Shown here piece by piece: positions 9,113 to 17,524 of a stretch of 64,000 bases of DNA (position 1 is the first letter of the stretch; every line of letters begins with the position of its first letter). The stretch comes from Sphingomonadaceae bacterium (lineage in GTDB: Bacteria; Pseudomonadota; Alphaproteobacteria; Sphingomonadales; Sphingomonadaceae), in assembly GCA_947463325.1 (NCBI GenBank), contig CANHQT010000009.1, positions 1 to 64,000 of the forward strand. The letters are read 5' to 3'. A program made the translations under genes and the position numbers. Below the pieces are notes generated by a model. That model was not told the origin of the DNA. It ran no database searches and was given only the letters and a program-made list of their open reading frames with translations.

Positions 9113-11767
9113 ATGACAACGCGCATGTTGATCGACGCGCGGCACCGGGAGGAAACCCGGGTCGCGGTCATCACGGGAAACCGTATCGAGGAGTTTGATT
9201 TCGAGTCCGCCGAGCACAAGCAGCTCAAAGGCAATATCTATCTGGCGAAAGTAACCCGCGTCGAACCGTCTCTCCAGGCGGCGTTCGTGGAATATGGCGG
9301 CAACCGCCACGGCTTCCTCGCCTTTTCCGAAATCCACCCCGATTATTACCAGATCCCCAAGGAAGATCGCGAAGCCCTGCTGCGTGAGGAGGCTGAAGCC
9401 GCCGCCGCAGAGGCCGCCATGCGCGCCGAAGAGGATATGGACACCCTCGAAGGTGACATTGACGATATGGAACCCCCCGCCGCGCTCGGCGAGGATGGCG
9501 ATGACGGTTACGCCGATAACGACGACGACCATGGCGGCGAAGATGCCGATGAGGGCGCTGACGCCTCGGGTGACGCTGAAACGGGCAATGGCAATCGCGG
9601 CCGCCGCGACCGCGGCCGCAAGCGCGGCCGTGGCCGTTCGCGTGATCGCTCGGACCGCGACGAAGCCGCTGATTTCCGGCGCTCGCTGCACCGCCGCTAC
9701 AAGATTCAGGACGTTATCCGGCGGCGCCAGGTGCTGCTGGTCCAGGTCGTCAAGGAAGAGCGTGGCACCAAGGGCGCAGCGCTGACCACCTATCTCAGCC
9801 TGGCCGGCCGCTATTGCGTGCTGATGCCCAATTCGAGCCATGGTGGCGGCATCAGCCGCAAGATTTCCAATGGTGCCGACCGCAAGCGGCTGAAGAGCGT
9901 TATCGATGAACTGGGCCTGCCGCCCAGCATGGGCTGCATTGTCCGCACGGCAGGGCTGGAACGCACCAAGACCGAGATCAAGCGCGACTTCGACTACCTC
10001 GCCCGCCTGTGGGACGAGATCCGCGAAAAGACGCTGGGCAGCGAAGCGCCCGCCCTGATCCATTCGGACAGCGACCTCATCAAGCGAGCGATCCGCGACA
10101 TCTACAACAGCGGTATCGACGAAGTCGCGGTCGAGGGCGACGAAGGCTATCGAGCGGCCAAGGATTTCATGAAGCTGCTGATGCCGAGCCATGCGCGGCG
10201 CGTGAAGCAATATGCTGATCCGGTGTCACTGTTCCAGCGCTACGGGGTCGAAGATCAGCTCGCGGCAATGTACCAGCCGCTGGTTCCGCTGAAGTCCGGC
10301 GGCTATCTGGTGATCAACCCGACCGAGGCGCTGGTCTCGATCGACATCAACTCCGGCCGCTCGACGCGCGAACATAATATCGAGCAGACGGCGGTGAGCA
10401 CGAACCTCGAAGCCGCCTATGAGATCGCCCGCCAGCTGCGCCTGCGCGATATGGCTGGTCTGGTCGTCATCGACTTCATCGACATGGAATCGGGCAGCAA
10501 TGTCCGCAAGGTCGAACGGGCGATGAAGGACGCGCTCAAGAATGACCGGGCACGGATCCAGGTCGGCCGCATCTCGGGCTTCGGCCTCATGGAGATGAGC
10601 CGCCAGCGTCTGCGCACCGGGGTATTGGAAGCGTCGACCAAGGTCTGCCCGCATTGCGAGGGCACGGGCCTTGTCCGCACCGCATCCTCGGCCGGCCTTA
10701 GCGCCCTGCGCTTGCTCGAAGAAGAAGCCGCCCGTGGCAAGGGTTCGCGCCTTGTGCTGCGCGCCAGCCAGGAAGCGGCCTTCTATGTGCTCAACAACAA
10801 GCGCGCCGAACTGTCGCAGATCGAGCAACGCTATGGCGTCACCATCGAAGTGTTGTCCGACGGCGAAACCGAAGGCGCGCGCATGGCCGTCGAAGCCAGC
10901 GGGCCGCCGCCAGCCAACCTGCCGCGCTTCCTTCCCATCATTGACGAAGATGAGGACGAAGACGCCGCCATCATCGAGGATGGTGACGAGGAAGAAGAGC
11001 GGGAAGCCGACGCACGCGAAGATCGTGGCGAGCGTGGCGAACGCGGTCGGCGTCGCCGGGGTCGCCGTCGGCGCGGTCGCCGCGACGGCGAGCGACGCGA
11101 CGGTGAAGCCGGCGAAACGGACACCGAACGCGCCGAATCCGACGCAGACACAGCCGGTCAGGACGATGACGGTGACGGCGAAGATCGCTCGACTGCCGAC
11201 ACTGCAGGCGACAGCGAGGGTGGCGAAGGCCAGCGTCGCCGTCGGCGCGGCCGCCGTGGTGGTCGCAACCGCTCACGCGGCGATGCTCCGCGCCATGCCG
11301 ATGACGCAGCAGCCGAGAGTGATGCCGCACCGGAAGCAATAGTGGCCGTCGCCGAAGCGTCAGCTGCTGAGCCGGTCGCTGAGGATGCTCCTGCCAAGCC
11401 GAAGCGGACATCGCGCCGCAAGGCCGCTGCCGATCCCGAGCCGGTCGCAGAACAAGCGCCCGCCGCAGAACCGGAAGCTGAAGCCGAAAAGCCGAAGCGG
11501 CGCCGGGCGACAAAGGCGAAGGCCGATGATAGCCCTGCTGCCGAGGCCCCTGTCGAAGAGGCCGCCGTTGAAACGGCGCAGTCCGAGACAGCAGCCAAAC
11601 CGAAGCGCGCTCCGCGCCGCAAGGCCGCTGCCGCTGCAACGGACGCCGAACCGACCAAAAGCTCCGCCAAGGCCTCGGCCGAGGATTTGGCCACCGCCGG
11701 TGATGGTGATGATGCCGGAACCGGCGAGCGCCGGCGCGGCTGGTGGCAGCGCACCTTCGGCGCGTGA
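9113..11767 (+). CDS. rne: Ribonuclease E
   Basis: Endoribonuclease that starts mRNA decay and processes rRNA and tRNA; scaffold of the degradosome. The 884-residue protein begins with the split S1 RNA-binding domain. Between its halves (about residues 95-185) lies a long insert, first acidic (Glu/Asp) and then Arg/Gly-rich, typical of alphaproteobacteria. The catalytic metal residues are D411 (VSIDINSGRS) and D454 (VVIDFIDME), 43 apart as in E. coli D303/D346. The zinc link is C512-PH-C515. The C-terminal 260 residues are disordered: acidic tracts, (RG/RR) blocks, and repeated KPKR-x-xRRKAA segments, ending WWQRTFGA. The start ATG 9113 matches the conserved MTTRMLIDARH opening. The long leader hints at autoregulation. 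Confidence 0.96.
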   Translation: MTTRMLIDARHREETRVAVITGNRIEEFDFESAEHKQLKGNIYLAKVTRVEPSLQAAFVEYGGNRHGFLAFSEIHPDYYQIPKEDREALLREEAEAAAAEAAMRAEEDMDTLEGDIDDMEPPAALGEDGDDGYADNDDDHGGEDADEGADASGDAETGNGNRGRRDRGRKRGRGRSRDRSDRDEAADFRRSLHRRYKIQDVIRRRQVLLVQVVKEERGTKGAALTTYLSLAGRYCVLMPNSSHGGGISRKISNGADRKRLKSVIDELGLPPSMGCIVRTAGLERTKTEIKRDFDYLARLWDEIREKTLGSEAPALIHSDSDLIKRAIRDIYNSGIDEVAVEGDEGYRAAKDFMKLLMPSHARRVKQYADPVSLFQRYGVEDQLAAMYQPLVPLKSGGYLVINPTEALVSIDINSGRSTREHNIEQTAVSTNLEAAYEIARQLRLRDMAGLVVIDFIDMESGSNVRKVERAMKDALKNDRARIQVGRISGFGLMEMSRQRLRTGVLEASTKVCPHCEGTGLVRTASSAGLSALRLLEEEAARGKGSRLVLRASQEAAFYVLNNKRAELSQIEQRYGVTIEVLSDGETEGARMAVEASGPPPANLPRFLPIIDEDEDEDAAIIEDGDEEEEREADAREDRGERGERGRRRRGRRRRGRRDGERRDGEAGETDTERAESDADTAGQDDDGDGEDRSTADTAGDSEGGEGQRRRRRGRRGGRNRSRGDAPRHADDAAAESDAAPEAIVAVAEASAAEPVAEDAPAKPKRTSRRKAAADPEPVAEQAPAAEPEAEAEKPKRRRATKAKADDSPAAEAPVEEAAVETAQSETAAKPKRAPRRKAAAAATDAEPTKSSAKASAEDLATAGDGDDAGTGERRRGWWQRTFGA

Positions 11768-11856
11768 GATGACATGGGCCGCGCGCCGCAAACCCTTCGC
11801 GGGTGGCGCGCGGCTTCATCTTCCGTTCAAGTCCGGACGGAGATAGGCTGGCACCA

Positions 11857-13263
11857 ATGACCGCATCAGCCATCCGCATTCCATCCCTGCTGCACCGGCT
11901 GATCGGTGGGCTGGTGATCCTTGCGGTTTTATCGTCGCTGCTCGCAACGCCGGCCCGCGCCCAATCGATCCTGCGGGATGCGGAAACAGAAGCATTGCTT
12001 CAGGAAATGTCCGCACCGCTCGTGCGCGCATCGGGTCTGCGCCCTGCCGACGTGCGCTTTGTGCTGGTCGGCAGCCGCAGCATCAACGCCTTCGTCGCTG
12101 GCGGCCAAATTGTTTATATCCACGCTGGCCTCATCGAAAATGCCGACAATGCCAATCAGGTCCAGGGGGTGATCGCGCATGAGCTCGGCCATGTCGCCGG
12201 CGGGCATGTGGTCAACACCACGGGTCAGGAACGCGCGACCAACATCGCGCTTCTCTCGCTGCTGCTCGGTGCGGCGGCAATGGCTGCCGGCGCGGGAGAG
12301 GCTGGAATGGGCATATTGTCCGCCGGCCAGCAGGCCGCGCTCGGCAGCTATCTGGCCTACAGCCGCGTCCAGGAATCGACCGCCGATGCCGCCGCTGCCC
12401 GTTATCTGTCGGCAGCCGGCATCTCTGGCAGGGGTTTTGTCGACTTCTTCTTGAAGCTTCAGAACCTCGAATTCCGCTATGCCATCCCGCAGGATGACGA
12501 ACAGCAATATGGCCGCACCCATCCGCTCTCGGGCGACCGGGTCCGTTTCTTACGTGACGCGCTGTCCGCAGACCCTGCCTGGGATCGCCCGAATGACCCC
12601 GCGCTTGAGGCCCGCTTCGAGCGGGTGAAGGCCAAGCTCGTCGGCTTTCTGCAGGAACCGGCACAAACACTGCGCCAGTTCCCGGCGAGCGATACATCGG
12701 TCGGCGCGCGCTACGCCCGCGCCTACGCCTGGCACAAGGATGCGCACCCGGAACGCGCGCTTGCGGAGGTGGAAGCGCTGCTCGCAACCGCGCCGGACGA
12801 CCCCTATTTCCTTGAGTTAAAGGGCCAGATCCTGCTCGAATCCGGGCGCCCGCGCGAAGCGCTGCCCCCGCTCCGTCAGGCGGTACAGGCCACCGGTGCC
12901 GAACCGCTGATCGCCGCCTTGTTCGGCCATGCACTCATCGCGACCGAGGATCCGGCCAATTATGCCGAGGCCGAAAGCGTGCTGCGCGCTGCCGTCAATC
13001 GCGACAATGTGAACCCCTTCGCCTGGTATCAGCTCGGCGTCGTCTATGCCCACAATGGCGATGAGGCGCGCGCATCGCTGGCGACTGCGGAGCGTTATGT
13101 GCTGACAGGCCAAGCGGGACTGGCGCTCGCCAGCGCAGAAAATGCCATGGGCGGCCTATCCCAAGGCACGCCGGACTGGCTGCGCGCTCAGGATATCGCG
13201 TTGGTCGCGCGTGCACGCTTGGAGGAGGAGCGCAGGCGCGGTAGAGGGAACAGCCGAGGCTGA
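11857..13263 (+). CDS. M48 family periplasmic metalloprotease with TPR repeats (BepA-like)
   Basis: A 468-residue exported protease. ATG 11857 gives a signal peptide ending in ATPARAQS (cut about residue 35). The peptidase domain has zinc motif H108-ELGH-112 and the downstream glutamate in QESTADAAAARYL. From about residue 285 the protein is helical with TPR-like repeats, for example YFLELKGQILLESGRPREAL and NPFAWYQLGVVYAHNGDEA. This is the architecture of BepA/YfgC, which helps assemble or clears misfolded outer-membrane proteins such as LptD. It precedes the DsbA-like gene by 57 bp on the same strand; BepA action on LptD is linked to disulfide formation, so the pairing makes sense (inference). 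Confidence 0.88.
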   Translation: MTASAIRIPSLLHRLIGGLVILAVLSSLLATPARAQSILRDAETEALLQEMSAPLVRASGLRPADVRFVLVGSRSINAFVAGGQIVYIHAGLIENADNANQVQGVIAHELGHVAGGHVVNTTGQERATNIALLSLLLGAAAMAAGAGEAGMGILSAGQQAALGSYLAYSRVQESTADAAAARYLSAAGISGRGFVDFFLKLQNLEFRYAIPQDDEQQYGRTHPLSGDRVRFLRDALSADPAWDRPNDPALEARFERVKAKLVGFLQEPAQTLRQFPASDTSVGARYARAYAWHKDAHPERALAEVEALLATAPDDPYFLELKGQILLESGRPREALPPLRQAVQATGAEPLIAALFGHALIATEDPANYAEAESVLRAAVNRDNVNPFAWYQLGVVYAHNGDEARASLATAERYVLTGQAGLALASAENAMGGLSQGTPDWLRAQDIALVARARLEEERRRGRGNSRG

Positions 13264-13320
13264 CCATCGCTTGCCAAGCGCGGCAAAAAGACGGCGCCCA
13301 GCTGCACCAACGGGGAACGC

Positions 13321-15000
13321 ATGACTGACAAGCGTGGCACCGGCGATCCCGCCGGCGGATCTGATCTTCCCGATCGTGGGGACCATTATCAGCCATGGCT
13401 TCGCAACCAGGCTGCCCCTGGTGAGCCCGCGCGCCCGGAGCCTTTGGCGACCCGTCCAGTGGCGGGTGCCCAAGCCCCGGAGCCGCCGGCTGACACCGCC
13501 CACGCGCGGGACATGTCGGCAGATGATCTGCTGGCCCGGCCCATTGCCCGACCCGCCGAAAGCGAGCGCACCGCGCCCGCCGTCACGGCTCAACTTGCAG
13601 AGGGCGCGAGAGCGACCCTCGACTGGATCGGACGGGTCAACCGGCAGATCGACCTTCCCCGACGGATAGAGGCGCTGGAATTGCCGCGCCGCAGCCGCGC
13701 CCTTGGCGCATGGCTAGGCCGGATGAGCCGGAAGACCGCTGATAAAGTGGCGCACACCACACGGTCCGGCATTGATGCCGCCGCCCCGCGCCTCGAACAG
13801 GCGTCGCGCGCGGCACAGGATGCATTGGCCAAAGGCGCCAGCCGCACAAAAGCAGGCATCGACAGCGGGGCGAGCAAGATCGGCAAGGCCACGCGCACCT
13901 TGATCGCATCCGCCCCCCTGCCGTCTCGCGACACCAAGGCCGAAGCACCCGAATCCCAGCTCGACCGGTTGCTGGCCGAAAGTGAACCGGCCACGCAGCC
14001 GCAAAGCCCGACACGGACGGAGGGGCTACCTCTGTTTGCTCCGGCACCGGCAGCCGAAGCGCCGCCCGCTGCCGCCACAGACAGCGATGTGCCACCAATT
14101 CCGGCCCCGGCTGCCGCCGCAGCGCAACCCATGGACACTCCAGCCCCTGCGCAACCGGCTCCGACCCCGCCACCTGCTGCCATGCCACAGCCGGCTGCGG
14201 CCGGTGACGAGCCAGCAGCTCCGGCCCCACCCAATGCCGGTTATCGCGCCTCCCCGCCCGCTGCTTCGGACGGCGGCAGGCCATGGCATCGTCATCCGGG
14301 CACGCTTGCCTTGGGCGGCGCGCTGCTGCTCGCATCTGGTTTTGCCGCCGGCCTTTACTGGACCGGTCCGGGCGTTGACCGGGCGACGACAGAGCGGGTG
14401 ATCCGCGATTATCTTCTCAACAATCCCGAAATCCTGCCGCAGGCCATGGAGCGGCTGGAACGCACCCGGATCGCCGAAACTGTCGAGCGTAATCGCGAGC
14501 GTATTGAGCGCCCCTTCTCCGGCGCATGGGCAGGCGCGGCAGACGGGAATGTGACCATGACCGTCTTCACCGACTATGCCTGCACCTTCTGCCGCGCGAG
14601 CCTCGCCGACGTCGATCGGCTGCTGCGTGAGGATCGCAACCTCAAGGTCGTATTCCGCGAACTGCCGATAATCTCGCCCGACAGCGAGCCGGCGGCACGG
14701 TTGGCGCTCGCCGCGGCGAGGCGCGGGCGCTATATGCCGATGCACCGCGCCCTGTTCGAAACCGGCACGCCAGACGCCAATGCGCGCCGTGATGCCGCGG
14801 TCAATCTCGATGTCGCCAATGACAGCGCAGCGCTCGGCGATGCGGCCATCACGCGGGAGCTTGAAAGCAATATCGCGCTGGCCCGCGATCTCGGCGTCAA
14901 TGGAACGCCGAGCTGGGTGATCGGTGACCGGATGCTGACCGGCGCGGTTGGGTATGACCAGTTGCGTGCAGCGATCAGCGCGGCGCGCTCAGCACAATAG
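13321..15000 (+). CDS. DsbA-family thioredoxin-fold protein with long N-terminal extension
   Basis: A 559-residue protein, about twice the usual size of this family. Residues 1-325 are predicted cytoplasmic: a Pro/Ala-rich start, a helical stretch of about 85-200 with Arg and Lys, then a Pro/Ala-rich linker (about 225-320). One membrane helix follows (about 327-347). The periplasmic part has the DsbA/Com1-like module: a helix with YLLNNPEILPQAMERLE, then VFTDYA-C421-TF-C424 as redox motif, and VNGTPSWVIG with the cis-proline. The catalytic part probably forms or isomerises disulfides in envelope proteins. The start ATG 13321 follows a GGGGAA site; shorter starts would remove part of the extension. 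It follows the M48 protease gene. Confidence 0.85.
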   Translation: MTDKRGTGDPAGGSDLPDRGDHYQPWLRNQAAPGEPARPEPLATRPVAGAQAPEPPADTAHARDMSADDLLARPIARPAESERTAPAVTAQLAEGARATLDWIGRVNRQIDLPRRIEALELPRRSRALGAWLGRMSRKTADKVAHTTRSGIDAAAPRLEQASRAAQDALAKGASRTKAGIDSGASKIGKATRTLIASAPLPSRDTKAEAPESQLDRLLAESEPATQPQSPTRTEGLPLFAPAPAAEAPPAAATDSDVPPIPAPAAAAAQPMDTPAPAQPAPTPPPAAMPQPAAAGDEPAAPAPPNAGYRASPPAASDGGRPWHRHPGTLALGGALLLASGFAAGLYWTGPGVDRATTERVIRDYLLNNPEILPQAMERLERTRIAETVERNRERIERPFSGAWAGAADGNVTMTVFTDYACTFCRASLADVDRLLREDRNLKVVFRELPIISPDSEPAARLALAAARRGRYMPMHRALFETGTPDANARRDAAVNLDVANDSAALGDAAITRELESNIALARDLGVNGTPSWVIGDRMLTGAVGYDQLRAAISAARSAQ

Positions 15001-15007
15001 GCCCCGA

Positions 15008-15667
15008 CTACTTCCGGCCCTGAGCCACCACGAACAATTCCGGGCTGCCTTTGCGGCTTGATGGCGGCTTGACGTGTTTGACCGTCGCAAACGCCTGCTT
15101 CAGCCGGACAAGCAGATCACGGTCAGTGCCGCCCTGGAATACCTTGGCGACGAAACTGCCTCCGGGTGCCAGCACCTCGATCGCGAATTCCGCTGCCGCC
15201 TCCGCCAGCGCGAGCGTTCGCAAATGGTCAGTCTGGGGATGGCCGACAGTGTTGGCCGCCATGTCGGACATGACGAGATCGGGTGCGCGGCCGCCCAATG
15301 CCTCCATCAGCAATGCCGGTGCCTCATCCGCCATGAAATCCATCTGCAGGATGGTAACGCCCTCGATCGGATCGACCGGCAACAGGTCGATGCCGGCGAT
15401 GGCAGCAGCCGGCACCTTGCGCCGCACCACTTGCGCCCAGCCGCCGGGTGCGATGCCAAGATCCACCACCGCCCGCACACCCTTTAGGATGCCGGTCTTC
15501 TCGTCGATCTCGATCAGCTTATAGGCGGCGCGGCTGCGATAGCCCTCGGCCTTTGCGCGCTTCACATAGGGATCGTTGAGCTGCCGCGCGAGCCAGCGCG
15601 TCGATTGCGCGCTTCGGTTGCGCGCCGTCTTGACGCGGACATGCCCGCCGCCGCGTCCGCTCGTCAT
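15008..15667 (-). CDS. rlmE: 23S rRNA (uridine-2'-O)-methyltransferase
   Basis: RlmE (FtsJ/RrmJ) methylates the 2'-hydroxyl of U2552 in the A loop of 23S rRNA, a late step of 50S assembly. The 219-residue protein has the K-D-K-E tetrad: K50 (RAAYKL), D135 (SDMAANTVGHPQTDH), K175 (FVAKVFQGG) and E210 (SPELFVVA). The SAM-binding motif is DLGIAPGGWAQV (69-80). The first 25 residues form a basic tail that likely contacts RNA. Its ATG overlaps the end of the Ppx/GppA gene by 4 bp, so the two are translationally coupled. Confidence 0.95.
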   Translation of the reverse strand: MTSGRGGGHVRVKTARNRSAQSTRWLARQLNDPYVKRAKAEGYRSRAAYKLIEIDEKTGILKGVRAVVDLGIAPGGWAQVVRRKVPAAAIAGIDLLPVDPIEGVTILQMDFMADEAPALLMEALGGRAPDLVMSDMAANTVGHPQTDHLRTLALAEAAAEFAIEVLAPGGSFVAKVFQGGTDRDLLVRLKQAFATVKHVKPPSSRKGSPELFVVAQGRK

Positions 15668-16755
15668 TGCAGCCTCTCCATCGGCGCTGCGCCGCGCCCG
15701 TGCATGAGCAGGCGCAGAACCCCTTCACGGATACCCCGGTCAGCGACATCGAGGCGTTCGGCAGGCCATGCTACCGCAATTTCTTCCAGCACCGCGCATC
15801 CCGCCACCACCAGATCGGCACGCTCGCGCCCGATACAGGGGATCAATTCACGCTCGGCAACCGAACGGTCGGCGAGGTCATGGCATATGGCAAGCATGTC
15901 CGATGTATCGACAGTCAGCCCGTCGACCTGTGAACGGTCATAGCTGGAAAGCCCCAGATAAAGGCTGGCCAGTGTCGTCACTGTTCCGCTGGTGCCGAGC
16001 AGGCGCGGGCCGTGACCGTCAAAACCCCCCAGCCGCTTGGCAATCCGTTCACTGAAGGCGCGGATGTCGCCGCGCACGGTGGCTCGCATCGCTTCATAGG
16101 CCGCCGCGCGCGCGACTGCGTCGGCACTGTCATGACGGCAATGTTCGGTCAGGCTGACGACCCCCCAGGGGACGCTCGCCCAGTCGAGTATTTCGGGCTC
16201 GCCATCGCGGTCGTCGATCAGGACCAATTCGGTCGAACCGCCACCGATATCGAAAATCAGAGCCGGGCCTGGTCCCGGCGAAAGCAGCTGATGACAGCCG
16301 AGCACGGCCAGCCGTGCCTCTTCGCGCGGGCTGATGATATCGAGCGCGATGCCCGTCGCCTCACGCACACGCGCAATGAATTCGGGCCCGTTGCTGGCGC
16401 GCCTGCACGCCTCTGTCGCAACGGCGCGAGACAGGGCGACACGGCGCCGGCGCAACTTGTCCGCACAAATGCCGAGCGCGTCGATCGCCCGTTGCATCGC
16501 AATGTCACTGATGCGGCCGCTGGCCATCAGGCCCTCGCCAAGCCGGACTATACGCGAATAGGCGTCAATGATGACAAAGCCATCGCCATCGGGGCGGGCG
16601 ATCAACAGGCGACAATTGTTGGTGCCAAGGTCAAGCGCGCCATAGGCAGGTCGCAGCTGGTGATAAGGGGCGCGGGCGGGCACCATGCCTGCGCCACCTG
16701 ACCCCGCCCCACTTCGGGGATAGACTGGATCGGGCCTGTCCCCGTCCGCCATCAT
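15664..16755 (-). CDS. Ppx/GppA family phosphatase
   Basis: Exopolyphosphatase or pppGpp phosphohydrolase of the ASKHA fold, 363 residues. The first phosphate loop is ALDLGTNNCRLL, the second FDIGGGSTELVLID, and GTSGTVTTLASLYLGL is the adenosine-like loop. It is of the short alphaproteobacterial type that lacks the C-terminal HD domain of E. coli Ppx. The start is ATG 16755 (or 16752, the adjacent codon); the frame is open further upstream but without a site. It is coupled to rlmE by a 4-bp overlap. With Rsh at 23 kb it could lower pppGpp or polyphosphate; sequence does not separate the two. Confidence 0.88.
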   Translation of the reverse strand: MMADGDRPDPVYPRSGAGSGGAGMVPARAPYHQLRPAYGALDLGTNNCRLLIARPDGDGFVIIDAYSRIVRLGEGLMASGRISDIAMQRAIDALGICADKLRRRRVALSRAVATEACRRASNGPEFIARVREATGIALDIISPREEARLAVLGCHQLLSPGPGPALIFDIGGGSTELVLIDDRDGEPEILDWASVPWGVVSLTEHCRHDSADAVARAAAYEAMRATVRGDIRAFSERIAKRLGGFDGHGPRLLGTSGTVTTLASLYLGLSSYDRSQVDGLTVDTSDMLAICHDLADRSVAERELIPCIGRERADLVVAGCAVLEEIAVAWPAERLDVADRGIREGVLRLLMHGRGAAPMERLQ

Positions 16756-16871
16756 CAATTCTCGCCGTCTTATATTCTCCGCCACGCCGTACGCATGCCG
16801 GTACTTGCCGGTGATGCTAGCAGGGGATTGGCGAAGCGCAAGGCGGACCCCGCAGGATGGCCGAAAAGTGA

Positions 16872-16904
16872 GGGACCGGCCGCGCATGAAACGCGACCGG
16901 TCCC
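16872..16904 (-). terminator. Hairpin after the glycine-zipper gene
   Basis: Arms GGGACCGG (16872-16879) and CCGGTCCC (16897-16904) pair perfectly, with an inner CGCG/CGCG stem and loop CATGAAA. It lies about 50 bp after the stop of the minus-strand glycine-zipper gene, and the minus strand continues TCACTTTTCGG, a weak T-run. Probable intrinsic terminator. Confidence 0.6.
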
Positions 16905-16954
16905 CAGGTCAGGCGAACGTCGAGAGGGGCATGGTACGCCCGCCTGCTCAAGCC

Positions 16955-17386
16955 TTAACGGCGGCAGCGGTCATCACTGCGGTCGATGGCGCGGCCTGCC
17001 AGAGCGCCAACGGCCCCGCCGATGATGGCACCAGCTGTCCGGTCACCCCGGCGTCCGGCGATCTCGCGACCAGCCAATCCACCGGCAATCGCGCCAATGA
17101 TGGTGCCGCCCGAGCCATTGTCGCAGCGGTTGCGGTAATAGCGGTCGTCGTAGCGGTTGTCGTAGCGGCGGTCATCGTAGCGCCGGTCATAACGGCGGTC
17201 CTGGCGACGGTCATATCGGCGGTCGTAGCGCCGGTCCGCGCGCCGGTCGTACCGGCGATCATAGCGGCTGTCCTGATGCTCATAATAGCCGTCGCCATAA
17301 TCATAATATTGGGCGGCAGCCGGAACGGCGCCAAAACTGGTGAGCGCAGCAGCCGCAGTGGCGAGGGCCAGCATGGTCTTGTTCAT
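16955..17386 (-). CDS. Secreted glycine-zipper 2TM protein with Arg/Tyr/Asp repeats
   Basis: A 143-residue exported protein. ATG 17386, behind a strong GAAGGAG site, gives a signal peptide ending VPAAAQ (cut about residue 26). Residues 45-95 are a run of RYDRR, DRRYD and YDNRYD repeats. The C-terminal part has two glycine-zipper helices, GTIIGAIAGGLAGREIAG and TAGAIIGGAVGALAGRAI, the 2TM pattern of outer-membrane-associated proteins such as SlyB and Rickettsia 17-kDa antigen. The 2TM region probably inserts in or spans an envelope membrane. Function is unknown. Confidence 0.85.
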   Translation of the reverse strand: MNKTMLALATAAAALTSFGAVPAAAQYYDYGDGYYEHQDSRYDRRYDRRADRRYDRRYDRRQDRRYDRRYDDRRYDNRYDDRYYRNRCDNGSGGTIIGAIAGGLAGREIAGRRGDRTAGAIIGGAVGALAGRAIDRSDDRCRR

Positions 17387-17524
17387 GAGTCGTCTCCTTC
17401 GTCTCAGGGCCGTTGCTCCCGATGACGATGGTCTAGGTGATTCGGGCTGATCGCATCCTGAATGAGATTGTTGCCTGCCGTTCAGCTTGCGGCGCTCCAT
17501 CCGCCTGCCTATCGCCACAGGGCC

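Noticed and set aside
8917-9198. Frame opening at ATG 8917 (overlapping the uORF stop) and running into rne
   Set aside because: It reads out of frame into the conserved RNase E start and has no recognisable sequence.
17100-17280. Tandem-like DNA repeats (CGGTCGTAGCG type)
   Set aside because: They are coding for RYDRR repeats within the glycine-zipper protein on the minus strand, so not a separate repeat element.
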